A DNA stretch of 64,000 nt from Planctomycetota bacterium (GTDB lineage: Bacteria > Planctomycetota > Phycisphaerae > UBA1845 > UTPLA1), in the NCBI GenBank assembly GCA_015654675.1, contig JAATGM010000021.1, positions 62,001-126,000 on the forward strand, in the 5' to 3' direction. Shown piece after piece: positions 35,986-45,132 of this stretch (position 1 is its first letter; every line of letters starts with the position of its first letter). The position numbers were made by a program, and so were the translations under genes. The notes under the pieces are model-generated. The model saw nothing but the letters and a program-made list of their open reading frames with translations, was not told where the DNA came from and did no database searches.

Positions 35986-37874
35986 TGCCTCGCCGCGGCG
36001 ATCGACAAGACCGTCAACCCGCAAAGCACGAAGCCGTCGCCGATGTCGGCCGACTTGATCCACTCCGCCGCGCCAGCCCGGTCGAGCAATTCGCGCGCAT
36101 CGCATTCCCGATCTCGATCATCGTCGCAACATTTTTCGTATTCGCGCCCGCTCTCAGTGCCGAGTTCCTCAACTGGGACGACGATATGAACTTCCGCGAA
36201 AACCCCAGCTTTCGCGGACTCTCTGCCGGCCATATCCAATGGATGTTCCAGTCCGGCTACATGGGCCACTACCAACCGCTATCGTGGCTTTCGCTGGCCA
36301 TCGACTATGAACGATCCGGCGGCCTCGATCACCCGGACAAGTTCCATCGTACGAATGTCGCGCTGCACGCATTGACGGCCGTGCTGTTCTATTTTCTGGC
36401 ACGCCGGCTGCTCCGACTGGCATTCGCTTCTCAACCAGTCCAGACCGGCGCCGGCGAACCATCTTCACTAGCCCTCTGTTGCGCCGCAGCCCTGGCCGCA
36501 CTCCTCTTCGCGCTGCACCCCCTCCGAGTCGAGTCCGTGGCGTGGATCACCGAACGCCGCGACGTGCTCTCCGGCGTGTTCTTCGTCGGCTCATTGCTCG
36601 CCTACCTGCGTGGTGTCGCGCCGGGCCGCACAGAGGTACGAAGTCACGGCTGGCACCTACTGAGCGTGCTGCTGGTCTTGCTCTCGCTGCTCTCGAAGGC
36701 TTGGGGCATGGCACTCCCAATCATCATGCTTGTGCTCGACGTCTATCCGCTGCGTCGCATCTCCTTCGACGCCGGCCGATTGCTATCGCGGCAATCGCTC
36801 AAAGTTGTCTATCAGAAGATACCGTTCTTCCTGCTCGCCGCATTCGCCGGAACGACCGCCATCATGGCTCAACGAACGGTCGACTGGGGCGTCATGTCGC
36901 TGAACAAGTATTCGCTCTCGGGCCGCGTTGCTCAGGCCCTATACGGCATTGCGTACTATCCACTTCGAACGTTGCTTCCGACAAACCTCGCGACGATCTA
37001 TGAGATTCCCAAAGGCCTCTCACTCGACTCGCGTCCCGTCATGCTCGGAGCGGTCGTGACTGTCGTCATAACTGGCGCCTTGATCGCGCTCGTTAGAAAA
37101 TTCCCAGCCGGGCTGGCCGTATGGATCTGCTATCTGGTAACGGTCGCCCCGGTGCTTGGCGTCGCGCAGAGCGGCATGCAGATTGTTGCCGATCGATACA
37201 GCTATCTCTCCTGCATTGGGTTTCCCTTGCTGGCGGCGGGCGGATTGCTGTGGCTGTGGGTGCATCGTGGTGAAGGCCTGCGAGAGGCCTTCTATGGAAC
37301 GGCCTCTGTTGCGGCCGTCGCAGTATTCATTCTCGCGATTCTGACCTATCGAGAAGCCGGCTTCTGGAAAACCAGCATCACGCTTTGGACGCGAACGGTC
37401 CAGGTCATTCCCGATAGTTTCATCGCATGGATCAATTACGGAAACGCTCGTTTCCTGGCCGGCGACAAACCCGGCGCGCTCGATTGCGGCCTCCGCGCCA
37501 TCAAGCTGAATCCCGAGTCCGGCAACGCCTGGCAATTGCTTGGAAGTGTCTACAATTCACTTAATCGTTTCGATGAAGCGGAACACGCCTTCGTGCAGGC
37601 GCGTGCCTATTACATCAATCCGCTTCACACCGATCTCGAAATGGGATGGGCCTATGTCCGTTGGGGAAAGTTCGATAAAGCGATCCCGTTACTGAACTCC
37701 GCCATGACCGACGCCAAATACAGGCCGTTCGCGCTTCTCTACCTGGGCCTCGCGCATCGCAGGCAGGGCCAGTTTGATCTGGCCGTTCGCGAAATGGAGC
37801 AGGCCTTCGCGATGGAGCCGAAGCTCGCCAAGAACTACTCACCTGAACTCGAAAAGGCGAGGCAGCGCCGCTAG
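35985..37874 (+). CDS. TMTC-like membrane protein with TPR domain (copy 2)
   Basis: This 629-residue paralogue of the preceding gene overlaps it by one base (TGATG). It has FLNWDDDMNFRENPSF, GHYQPLSWLSLAIDYE, HPLRVESVAWITERRDVLSG and the TPR units GNARFLAGDKPGALDCGLRAI and AWQLLGSVYNSLNRFDEAEHA. The first 25 residues are charged and probably cytoplasmic. Pairing of two copies with a PMT-like gene suggests that they act in sequence on one glycan or partner each other. Donor sugar and acceptor are unknown. Confidence 0.82.
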   Translation: MPRRGDRQDRQPAKHEAVADVGRLDPLRRASPVEQFARIAFPISIIVATFFVFAPALSAEFLNWDDDMNFRENPSFRGLSAGHIQWMFQSGYMGHYQPLSWLSLAIDYERSGGLDHPDKFHRTNVALHALTAVLFYFLARRLLRLAFASQPVQTGAGEPSSLALCCAAALAALLFALHPLRVESVAWITERRDVLSGVFFVGSLLAYLRGVAPGRTEVRSHGWHLLSVLLVLLSLLSKAWGMALPIIMLVLDVYPLRRISFDAGRLLSRQSLKVVYQKIPFFLLAAFAGTTAIMAQRTVDWGVMSLNKYSLSGRVAQALYGIAYYPLRTLLPTNLATIYEIPKGLSLDSRPVMLGAVVTVVITGALIALVRKFPAGLAVWICYLVTVAPVLGVAQSGMQIVADRYSYLSCIGFPLLAAGGLLWLWVHRGEGLREAFYGTASVAAVAVFILAILTYREAGFWKTSITLWTRTVQVIPDSFIAWINYGNARFLAGDKPGALDCGLRAIKLNPESGNAWQLLGSVYNSLNRFDEAEHAFVQARAYYINPLHTDLEMGWAYVRWGKFDKAIPLLNSAMTDAKYRPFALLYLGLAHRRQGQFDLAVREMEQAFAMEPKLAKNYSPELEKARQRR

Positions 37875-37961
37875 GCCTGTCAGACTGCGAGAGCGTGTCG
37901 TCTTTTTCGGTCCTGCGCTCGGGGTCGGCCAATGGCCGATGCCTCTGGCAGGAGCTTCGAC

Positions 37962-38183
37962 ATGCATCGACGACCGTTCACGTGCTCAACGTTGCTGCTC
38001 GCTACGCTGCTCATCGGAGGACAGCTCAACTGCAGTCAGGATGACGGCGGTCGTAGACGCCCGGTCGCGCGGCTGGCGCAGGCCAAAGGCAAGAGCGTGG
38101 TTCGCGATCTGAGAAAGAAGAACAAACTTGCGCTGGAGCAGCGCCGGCAAAAAGCGACGCAGATCGACAAGGCCGCCGACTGA
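37962..38183 (+). CDS. Small exported protein, unknown function
   Basis: This 73-residue protein has a short basic start and a hydrophobic stretch (STLLLATLLIGG) followed by LNCSQDD. It may be a lipoprotein with a non-standard lipobox or a secreted peptide. The mature part is basic and Lys/Arg/Gln-rich (VRDLRKKNKLALEQRRQKA). The ATG at 37962 has GGAG seven bases upstream; an in-frame ATG at 37932 lies just before it. A 6-bp hairpin TCGGCC/GGCCGA is at 37925-37939. No family is recognised. Confidence 0.55.
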   Translation: MHRRPFTCSTLLLATLLIGGQLNCSQDDGGRRRPVARLAQAKGKSVVRDLRKKNKLALEQRRQKATQIDKAAD

Positions 38184-38208
38184 GTGCCCGTGCCAGTCTA
38201 ATCTGGCG

Positions 38209-38913
38209 TTACTTGTCCACCGGAACGATCTCCGGCTCTGAACCGGAAGAATGCGGTGGCGGACTGGTGCTTGACCCGCTTGCCTGCGCCGGGGCCGGCG
38301 CAACGTTACTCGCACCCTGCTGCTGTCCCTCTTCAGGATGAACGTTGCCGCCGTGTTCGCGGTAGCGCGTGCGGTTCAAATCGTTGTAATCCGGCGGTTC
38401 ATCGCCCGGCTTGGCATAGCCATTGTCGTAGTCATACGTGCCAAACCACCGTTGAATCCGGCCGTTGCTTTCCATCGGCATGCCCGGCGGCTCGGGGAAG
38501 ACCGATACCGTCAGCCCAAAGGCGTTCAGGATCATCCGCGACGGGCCATAGGCGATGTCAAAGTAATCGACGGCGTTCCAGGCAAACACGTTGTCCGGCG
38601 CATCGCGATCGACGGGGTTCGTCCGATCGTTGCCCTTGTACTCAAATGGATCCTCGAACCACAGCGGCCAGTGCGTGACGAGGCCGCTCTCGTAATAGAC
38701 ATCCGACGCCGGCAGGTTTCGCTGGGCCAGCGTCCGGCCCTGGGGTTGGGCGAGGTAGACGTCCGCCGAAGGCGTCGTCATGTCCGCCTGTGCGTACGCG
38801 GTTGAGTCTTTGAAGGGGTTATTAAGCTGATTGCAGCCCGTGCCCGCCATCAGGACGGCGGCAACAAGGCCCGCTCCCAGCCATTCAGGATTCGCTCGAA
38901 GAGTCGAGAGCAT
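38209..38913 (-). CDS. Putative lipoprotein, unknown function
   Basis: This 234-residue protein has an N-terminal hydrophobic segment ([15 protein letters not shown]) ending in a cysteine, so it is probably a lipoprotein. The mature part is rich in Asp, Pro and aromatic residues ([33 protein letters not shown]), and the last 45 residues are a Pro/Ser/Gln-rich tail. The start overlaps the end of guaB by 29 bases on the same strand, suggesting coupled translation. I do not recognise the family. Confidence 0.72.
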   Translation of the reverse strand: MLSTLRANPEWLGAGLVAAVLMAGTGCNQLNNPFKDSTAYAQADMTTPSADVYLAQPQGRTLAQRNLPASDVYYESGLVTHWPLWFEDPFEYKGNDRTNPVDRDAPDNVFAWNAVDYFDIAYGPSRMILNAFGLTVSVFPEPPGMPMESNGRIQRWFGTYDYDNGYAKPGDEPPDYNDLNRTRYREHGGNVHPEEGQQQGASNVAPAPAQASGSSTSPPPHSSGSEPEIVPVDK

Positions 38914-40357
38914 AATTCGGTGATTCCTTCGTAATCATGATGTCGTGCGGGTGGGATTCTATCACGCTGGCATGCGTCACGCGAATAAACCTGGCATCCC
39001 GGCGCAGGTCGTCAATCGTCGGCGTCCCGCAGTATCCCATTCCTGCACGAAGACCGCCGACAAGCTGATAAACCAGCTCCCGCAGCGGGCCACGATATGG
39101 GACGCGGCCTTCCACGCCTTCTGGAACGAGCTTATCGCGGTCTTTCTCGCCCTTTTGTCCATATCGGTCGGCACTGCCGCCCATCATTGCCCCAAGTGAC
39201 CCCATCCCCCGGTATTCCTTGAACCTTCGCCCCCTCCACAGCACGACATCCCCTGGAGACTCATCCAGGCCGGCAAAAAGCGACCCGATCATCACGCAAT
39301 CCGCCCCGGCCGCGATTGCCTTCACCACGTCCCCGGACAGCCGCACACCCCCATCCGCAATGACCGGCACGCCCGCCGACCCGGCCACAGATACCGCGTC
39401 AAAAATCGCCGAAATCTGCGGCACTCCCACTCCCGACACCACCCGCGTCGTGCAAATCGACCCCGGCCCCATCCCGACTTTGATCGCATCGGCTCCCGCT
39501 TCGATCAAATCCTTCGCCCCCTCCTTGGTCGCCACGTTGCCCGCCAGGATATCAATATCCCAGCGCCGCCGAATCTGCTTCACCGTCTCGATCACATTCT
39601 CCGAATGTCCATGCGCCGAATCGACGACCACCGCATCCACATCATGCTTGATCAGCGCCTCGACCCGTTCCAGGTCCAGCACCCCGCACGCCGCCCCGAC
39701 CCGCAACCGCCCGCGCGCATCCTTACAGCTCTGCGGAAACTGACGGCTCTTGTCGATGTCCCGCATCGTGATCATGCCGGCCAGCTTGAACGACGCATCG
39801 ACCAGCAGCAGTTTCTCGACCTTGTGCTTCTGAAGCGTCTTGTCGGCCTCGTCGAGTGTCGTCGTCGGCGGTGCGGTGACGAGCTTCTCCTTCGTCATGA
39901 CTTCGCTGACGGGCCGGGATTGCGATTCGAGAAACTTGAGATCGCGCCGCGTGATGATGCCTACCAGCTTCCCGTCGGCCAGCGTCACCGGCACGCCCGA
40001 AATGTTGTGCAGCCGCATCAGCTCGGCCACGCGCCCGACCGGCTCCTCGGGCCGAACCGTCACCGGGTCGAGAATCACCCCGTTCTCGCTCCGCTTCACC
40101 TTCTCGACTTCGCGGCACTGAGCTTCAATGGTCAGATTGCGATGAATGATCCCGATGCCCCCCTCCTGCGCCAGGGCGATTGCCAGGCCGGCCTCGGTGA
40201 CCGAGTCCATCGGCGCCGACACCAGCGGAATGTTCATCGAAATCCCGCGCGTCAGGCGCGTGCGAACATCCGTGTCCTTCGGAACAACCGCGGAACGGGC
40301 CGGAACGAGCAAAACGTCGTCAAAGGTAATGCCGTCAGCGATGATTTTGGGATGCAT
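38885..40357 (-). CDS. guaB: IMP dehydrogenase
   Basis: This 490-residue enzyme oxidises IMP to XMP with NAD+ in guanine nucleotide synthesis. The catalytic loop [11 protein letters not shown] places the nucleophile at Cys302. Two CBS domains fill residues about 95-205 ([34 protein letters not shown]). [22 protein letters not shown], the [20 protein letters not shown] phosphate-binding block and the [11 protein letters not shown] flap are all present. I chose the ATG at 40357 because [17 protein letters not shown] is the family start; the 77 in-frame codons upstream lie in the divergent gap and next gene. Confidence 0.96.
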   Translation of the reverse strand: MHPKIIADGITFDDVLLVPARSAVVPKDTDVRTRLTRGISMNIPLVSAPMDSVTEAGLAIALAQEGGIGIIHRNLTIEAQCREVEKVKRSENGVILDPVTVRPEEPVGRVAELMRLHNISGVPVTLADGKLVGIITRRDLKFLESQSRPVSEVMTKEKLVTAPPTTTLDEADKTLQKHKVEKLLLVDASFKLAGMITMRDIDKSRQFPQSCKDARGRLRVGAACGVLDLERVEALIKHDVDAVVVDSAHGHSENVIETVKQIRRRWDIDILAGNVATKEGAKDLIEAGADAIKVGMGPGSICTTRVVSGVGVPQISAIFDAVSVAGSAGVPVIADGGVRLSGDVVKAIAAGADCVMIGSLFAGLDESPGDVVLWRGRRFKEYRGMGSLGAMMGGSADRYGQKGEKDRDKLVPEGVEGRVPYRGPLRELVYQLVGGLRAGMGYCGTPTIDDLRRDARFIRVTHASVIESHPHDIMITKESPNYALDSSSES

Positions 40358-40457
40358 ACCGTCGGGCCTCGGGGGGACGAAGATATGCGTTAGTATTATG
40401 GCCGATCCGGCGGGCGAAGCAAGCGCGTCGGCGGCCGAATGCTGGGAGCCGGTGAAC

Positions 40458-41108
40458 ATGCACATTCGAATCTTGGTCGTGGCGGGCTTCGTCGTCACAG
40501 GCCTCCAGGCCGGCTGCAGCGATAAACCGGGCGCGTTGCAGATGTCGGTCACGCCCGATGCTCCGGAGTTTGGCGAGCACTCGCTCATTCGGCTTCGCTG
40601 CGATTTGAGTTCCGACGAGGCCGTCTGCCTGCCGCGGAACTACGACGTGCGCGTGGAAATGCGTCGAGTCGATGCGGATGAAGACTCGATCCATCCATCG
40701 GCATGCCGCCGATTCCGGTGTGGTAGCGAGTATTTCGCGTTGCTTCCGCTCGTGCCGGCCATCGTCGTCGGCCGATTGCTGGATGTTGGGGACTTGGGTG
40801 GCCGGTTCCAGGTCATCGCACCAGGCGAGGCACGCTCGTGCATGCTTGAGATCGGCGGCGGCTCCACGACGAAGTATTGGCTGAATAATTGGCCGCCCGA
40901 CGACCTGGGCACAAGACCGACCGACGCCTGCTGGACACCCGGCGAATATCGCGTCACCGTCAGTCTCAATAATTACAACGGCTTCGCGCCGCTCTTTTGG
41001 AAACCGTACAGCCAGCCGGTCCAGGCGGAGGCCTTCATCCAAATCACCGACACGTCGACGGAGCCGGCCGTCGTCGAGCCCACAATTCAGGCCGGCGTGG
41101 GAGACTAA
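40458..41108 (+). CDS. Putative lipoprotein, unknown function
   Basis: This 216-residue protein has a signal sequence ([19 protein letters not shown]) ending at a likely lipobox cysteine. The mature part looks beta-rich, with segments such as [20 protein letters not shown] and [17 protein letters not shown] that recall immunoglobulin-like or CARDB-type surface domains, though I cannot name one. The frame is open far upstream, but the ATG at 40458 starts at the signal peptide. It is divergent from guaB across 100 bases. Confidence 0.68.
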   Translation: MHIRILVVAGFVVTGLQAGCSDKPGALQMSVTPDAPEFGEHSLIRLRCDLSSDEAVCLPRNYDVRVEMRRVDADEDSIHPSACRRFRCGSEYFALLPLVPAIVVGRLLDVGDLGGRFQVIAPGEARSCMLEIGGGSTTKYWLNNWPPDDLGTRPTDACWTPGEYRVTVSLNNYNGFAPLFWKPYSQPVQAEAFIQITDTSTEPAVVEPTIQAGVGD

Positions 41109-41170
41109 TACCGGCACCTGACCTGCGCCGCTTAATTGGCATCGTGATACAATACACCGTGGAGCAACAC

Positions 41171-41419
41171 ATGAGCCGCGAGGAGCTGCTGTCACGCATT
41201 TCAATCGATCCCACCGTGTGTTTCGGCAAGCCGTGTATCCGCGGCACGCGCATTTGGGTTTCGCTCGTTCTCGATTTCCTGGCGAATGGCATGACGATGG
41301 ACGAAATCCAAAGGGAGTATCCGCACGTCGCCACTGAAGACATCTTGGCATGTATCGCATACGGCGCGGAAATGAGCCGCGAGCGATATGTTGAAATCCC
41401 CGTCCGGGCGGCGTCGTGA
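41171..41419 (+). CDS. DUF433 family antitoxin-like protein
   Basis: This 82-residue protein matches DUF433: ISIDPTVCFGKPCIRGTRI, then VSLVLDFLANGMTMDEIQREYPHVATEDILACIAYG. The C-terminal half resembles a helix-turn-helix and the N-terminal part a short beta segment, as in VapB-type antitoxins. The stop overlaps the start of a DUF5615 gene as GTGA. In many genomes this pair is treated as a toxin-antitoxin module, with this protein neutralising the PIN-like partner. GGAG precedes the ATG at 41171. Confidence 0.86.
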   Translation: MSREELLSRISIDPTVCFGKPCIRGTRIWVSLVLDFLANGMTMDEIQREYPHVATEDILACIAYGAEMSRERYVEIPVRAAS

Positions 41420-41790
41420 AGTTTAAGCTCGATGAAAACCTCGGCACCAGCGCGGTTCAGGTTTTTCGAGAATTCGGGCATGACGCGCTGACAGTCCGGG
41501 ACCAGCGGCTCGCGGGAATCAGCGATCCGCGACTTCTCATCGTCTGCCGCGACGAACAGCGGGCTCTGGTGACGCTAGACCTCGACTTCGCAAACCCGTT
41601 GAGCTTCAACCCGCAACAATATCACGGAATCGCCGTGCTTCGTTTGCCGCCTCGTGTCCAGATAGAACACCTGCTGACCGCCGTACAAACACTGCTCCTC
41701 GCACTCCAAAATCAAACGCTCGATCGCAAGCTCTGGATCGTCGAACTCGGGCGCATTCGCGAATACCAGCCGCAAGAGGAAGCCGAGTAA
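41416..41790 (+). CDS. DUF5615 PIN-like protein, probable toxin
   Basis: This 124-residue protein has the PIN-like (Mut7-C related) pattern of DUF5615. KFKLDENLG carries the first acidic residue, FGHDALTVRDQRLAGISDPRLL follows, and then VTLDLDFANP with its conserved Asp pair. Family members are proposed RNA-cleaving toxins. The GTG start at 41416 lies in the stop of the DUF433 gene, so the two are coupled. The C-terminal 30 residues are predicted helical and end acidic. Confidence 0.84.
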   Translation: MKFKLDENLGTSAVQVFREFGHDALTVRDQRLAGISDPRLLIVCRDEQRALVTLDLDFANPLSFNPQQYHGIAVLRLPPRVQIEHLLTAVQTLLLALQNQTLDRKLWIVELGRIREYQPQEEAE

Positions 41791-41809
41791 CGGATCGAAT
41801 GGAGCTCAA

Positions 41810-42142
41810 ATGGCAACCGTCATCCTCCTCAACAAACCCCAGATGGGCCATGGCGACGCCGAACTCGGCAGGAAAATCCTCGCCACCTTCCTCCGCAAAT
41901 CCATCGCCATCACCGACCTCGAAGCCATCGCCTTCTACAACGAAGGCGTCAAGCTCGCCGCGAAAGACTCACCCATCGCCACCGAGCTCGTCATGCTCCA
42001 CGACCGCGGCGTCGACATCCTCCCCTGCGCCACCTGCGTCGATCACTATGGCCTGCGCGAAAAGCTGTGCGTTGAAAAAATCGGCACCATGGACGAAATC
42101 ATCGACGCCCTCAAAAAGGCCGACAAAGTCATCACGCTCTAG
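41810..42142 (+). CDS. DsrE/YedF-type sulfur-relay-like protein
   Basis: This 110-residue cytosolic protein has a DsrE-like fold pattern: VILLNKPQMGHGDAELGRK at the start, TDLEAIAFYNEGVKLA in the middle, and DILPCATCVDHYGLREKL near the end. The CxxC pair (PCATC) matches the YedF-like selenium/sulfur metabolism group, where one cysteine carries persulfide. It lies 20 bases after the toxin gene. A specific partner such as TusA is not in the window. Confidence 0.8.
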   Translation: MATVILLNKPQMGHGDAELGRKILATFLRKSIAITDLEAIAFYNEGVKLAAKDSPIATELVMLHDRGVDILPCATCVDHYGLREKLCVEKIGTMDEIIDALKKADKVITL

Positions 42143-42233
42143 CGCCCCACACGCCGTCCCGCTATACTGCACGCCTCTCGCGGACCGTGCCCAGCCCTGA
42201 CGCTTCGCAGCCGGCCGCCCACAGGACACGCGC

Positions 42234-43070
42234 GTGAACATCAACATCCTTTGCATCGGCGACGTCGTCGGCCGCCCCGGCCGGTCCGTTCTCGCCAATG
42301 CCCTGCCCGCCATCGTCCGCGATCACGCCATCGACTGCGTCATCGCCAACGTCGAAAACATCGCCGGCGGCTCCGGCCTGACCCCTTCGCTTTACGAAAA
42401 GCTGCGTCGCTACGGCGTCGACCTCATGACCATGGGCGACCACATCTACCGCCGCGGCGAAATCATCCCCGTTCTTGCCCGCTCCGATCGCATCGTCCGG
42501 CCGGCCAACTTCCCGCCCACCGCCGTTGGCAGCGAATTCGCCGTCTACCAGACCAAACGCGGCCCGAGCATTGCCGTCGTCTCGCTCATGGGCCGGCTCT
42601 TCATGCGGCCCATCGTCGATTGCCCGTTCCAGGCCATCGATCGCGTCATTCAACAGATCCCGCGCGACGTGAAAATCATCGTCGTCGACATCCATGCCGA
42701 AGCCACCAGCGAAAAAATCGCGCTCGGCTGGTACCTCGACGGTCGCGCCAGCGTCATTTTCGGCACCCACACCCACATCGCCACCGCCGACGAGCGACTC
42801 CTCCACAAAGGCACCGCCTATATCACCGACCTCGGCATGACCGGCCCCTACGAGTCGGTCCTCGGCCGCCGCATCGACCGCGTCACCCATTTTCTCACCA
42901 CCGGCATGCCCGAGCCCTTCGAAGTAGCCGGCAAGGACGCCCGCCTTTGCGGAATCATCGCCCGTGTCGACGGCGAGTCCGGCCGCGCCACGCACATCGA
43001 GCGCTTCCGCTTCGACGCACCCGACCGCGCCAGCGGCGACGACGACATGGACTCTGACTCGGATCATTGA
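42234..43070 (+). CDS. YmdB-type metallophosphoesterase (2',3'-cyclic nucleotide phosphodiesterase family)
   Basis: This 278-residue enzyme matches the YmdB/TIGR00282 family. CIGDVVGRPGR carries the first metal Asp, CVIANVENIAGG the Asn/Glu ligands, DLMTMGDHIYRR the next, VVDIHAEATSEK the following His, and FGTHTHIATAD the last His pair. Bacillus YmdB hydrolyses cyclic nucleotides and affects biofilm choice. Many bacteria carry this gene near rny and recA, which are not seen here. The start is GTG at 42234. The C-terminus has a Asp/Ser-rich tail (DDDMDSDSDH). Confidence 0.9.
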   Translation: MNINILCIGDVVGRPGRSVLANALPAIVRDHAIDCVIANVENIAGGSGLTPSLYEKLRRYGVDLMTMGDHIYRRGEIIPVLARSDRIVRPANFPPTAVGSEFAVYQTKRGPSIAVVSLMGRLFMRPIVDCPFQAIDRVIQQIPRDVKIIVVDIHAEATSEKIALGWYLDGRASVIFGTHTHIATADERLLHKGTAYITDLGMTGPYESVLGRRIDRVTHFLTTGMPEPFEVAGKDARLCGIIARVDGESGRATHIERFRFDAPDRASGDDDMDSDSDH

Positions 43071-43075
43071 CGCCC

Positions 43076-43564
43076 ATGCCGCCGCACACGACACCGGCAG
43101 CCGCCATTCGCCCGTTCGAACCCCCAATGACTGAGGCAGTCATCGCCATCGTCCGCCGCGTGCATGACGAATACGGCTTCATGTGGGACTACGCCGGCTA
43201 TCACCGCGACCTCTATGATGTCCCCGCGTACTACGTCGCCCCCGGCGGCGCATTTTGGGTGCTCGACGTTGATGGCAAGATTGCCGGCTGCGTTGGCGTC
43301 ACGCCGCACGGCGACCACTGCGAGCTGCATCGTCTCTACATGTACAGCGACATCCGCGGCCGCGGCCTCGGCCAGCTCCTGCTCACGACCGCCCTCGACT
43401 GGGGCCGCGCCCGAAATTTCCGCGAAATGATTGCCTGGTCCGACGTGAAGCTCGGCCTCGCCCACAAGCTCTACCTGACCAACGGCTTCACTCTCATCGG
43501 CCAGCGCTTCTGCGACGACCCCGACCAGAGCATTGAGCATGGCTTCCGGAGGCCGCTGCCATGA
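43076..43564 (+). CDS. GNAT-family N-acetyltransferase
   Basis: This 162-residue protein has the GNAT acetyl-CoA motif A in LYMYSDIRGRGLGQLLL (R-G-x-G-x-G/A pattern) near residues 97-113, and motif B in AHKLYLTNGFTLIG. The N-terminal part VIAIVRRVHDEYGF and WVLDVDGKIAGCVGV is the usual first half. The acceptor (amine, amino acid or protein) cannot be deduced. The ATG at 43076 lies just after ymdB; a TTG at 43067 overlapping its stop is an alternative. Its stop overlaps the xseA start. Confidence 0.85.
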   Translation: MPPHTTPAAAIRPFEPPMTEAVIAIVRRVHDEYGFMWDYAGYHRDLYDVPAYYVAPGGAFWVLDVDGKIAGCVGVTPHGDHCELHRLYMYSDIRGRGLGQLLLTTALDWGRARNFREMIAWSDVKLGLAHKLYLTNGFTLIGQRFCDDPDQSIEHGFRRPLP

Positions 43565-45084
43565 CCCGCGCCGCCGCACAAAGCGACACCGCGCCGGTCA
43601 TGAGCGTTTCGCAGCTCAATCGCATGGTCAGCGCCGCCCTGTCGGCGGCCCTCCCCGAAAAACTGCTCGTTGCCGGCGAAATCGCCGACATCTCGCGCCC
43701 CTCCAGCGGACACCTCTACTTCACGCTGAAAGACAGCGCCAGTCTCGTCCGCTGCGTCATGTGGCGCTCGACCGCCGAGCATCTCAAGTTCAAACCCACT
43801 GACGGCATGGCCGTGCTGGCCACGGGCGGCATCGAAGTCTACGAGCCGCGCGGCCAATACCAGTTCTACGTCCGCCGTCTCGAACCGCAGGGCATCGGCG
43901 CGCTCGAACTCGCGTTCCGCCAGCTCAAGGAAAAGCTCGCGAAGGAAGGGCTCTTCGACGCGGCCCGCAAACGAAAACTCCCGGCCTTCCCCCGCCGCAT
44001 CGCCGTCGTCACCAGTCTGAGCGGCGCGGCGATCCGCGACATTCTGCAAACCATCCATCGCCGCTGCCCCGCCGTCCACGTCCTCGTCTGCCCCGTCCGC
44101 GTACAGGGCGAGGGCTCGGCGCAAGAAGTCGCAATTGCGATTCGCCGCATCAACGAGCAGGCCGATCGCCTCGGCGGCATCGATGTCCTGATCGTCGGCC
44201 GAGGCGGCGGCTCGCTCGAAGACCTGTGGGCCTTCAACGAGGAAATCGTCGCCCGCGCCATCTTCGCCAGCAAAATTCCGATCGTCAGCGCCGTCGGCCA
44301 CGAGGTCGACTTCACCATCGCCGATTTTGTCGCCGACGTTCGCGCCGCCACGCCGACCGCCGCGGCCGAACTGGTCGTCCCCATGCTCGCTGACATCATC
44401 GAGCACATAGCCCTCCTCCAATCCCGCATCACGCGCGGTGTCCGCCGCGAACTCGACCTCTCCGCCGCACAACTGGCCGGCGTCCTGCGAAGCGAATGGT
44501 TCCGCGACTCCGTCAGCCGCGTACGACAAAAACAACAACGCGTCGACGAGGCCGCCGGCCGCCTGAACCTCACCGCAACACGCCGCCTCAAAGTCTGGCG
44601 CGAAGCCCTCCACCACCACGAGCGCATCCTCGGCCGCATCCGCCCTGAAATCGTCCTTGCCCAGCGCCGCGAACGCCTCGGCAACGCCGAACACCGCCTC
44701 CGCTGGGCCCTGAGACAGGCCGAATCAACGGCCGAACGCCAGGTAGCCGCAGCCCTGGCCCGCCTGACTCGCGCCACCCCTCAACGCTTAATCGACCGCT
44801 ACAGAATGCACGCAGCGCAAGCGCAAACACGAATGGAATCGGCCGCAATGAACCGAATGCGCCTGCTCGCGCAACAAATCGGCTCGATGCACGCGCGCCT
44901 AAGCGCAAGCAGCCACGAACAAGTCCTCAATCGCGGATTCTCAATTACCAGAGATGCAAGGTCAGGCCGCATCATTCGCAGCCGGATGAAAACCCGAGTG
45001 GATCAGCGCATCATCACGCGTGTCGCAGATGGTGAGTTTGGTTCTAAAGTTGTGGACATCAAACAGGGCGAGCTGTTCGAGTAA
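43561..45084 (+). CDS. xseA: Exodeoxyribonuclease VII large subunit
   Basis: This 507-residue protein has the N-terminal OB fold (VAGEIADISRPSSGHLYFTL), then the catalytic core with RRIAVVTSLSGAAIRDIL, VQGEGSAQEVAIAIR, VGRGGGSLEDLWAFNEE and PIVSAVGHEVDFTIADF, followed by a long Arg/Gln-rich coiled-coil region. The C-terminal block LNRGFSITRD is the conserved family end. XseA with XseB degrades single-stranded DNA. No xseB follows; the next gene is on the other strand, so xseB must be elsewhere. ATGA overlap couples it to the GNAT gene. Confidence 0.93.
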   Translation: MTRAAAQSDTAPVMSVSQLNRMVSAALSAALPEKLLVAGEIADISRPSSGHLYFTLKDSASLVRCVMWRSTAEHLKFKPTDGMAVLATGGIEVYEPRGQYQFYVRRLEPQGIGALELAFRQLKEKLAKEGLFDAARKRKLPAFPRRIAVVTSLSGAAIRDILQTIHRRCPAVHVLVCPVRVQGEGSAQEVAIAIRRINEQADRLGGIDVLIVGRGGGSLEDLWAFNEEIVARAIFASKIPIVSAVGHEVDFTIADFVADVRAATPTAAAELVVPMLADIIEHIALLQSRITRGVRRELDLSAAQLAGVLRSEWFRDSVSRVRQKQQRVDEAAGRLNLTATRRLKVWREALHHHERILGRIRPEIVLAQRRERLGNAEHRLRWALRQAESTAERQVAAALARLTRATPQRLIDRYRMHAAQAQTRMESAAMNRMRLLAQQIGSMHARLSASSHEQVLNRGFSITRDARSGRIIRSRMKTRVDQRIITRVADGEFGSKVVDIKQGELFE

Positions 45085-45132
45085 TCGACCCCTGAAGCGC
45101 CATCGAATGACTTCGCAAGTCACCAGCGATTA

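Noticed and set aside
43471-44694. A 407-codon open frame antisense to xseA
   Set aside because: Composition (Asp/Glu/Ala/Gly-rich) is typical of an antisense shadow, while xseA has complete family motifs.
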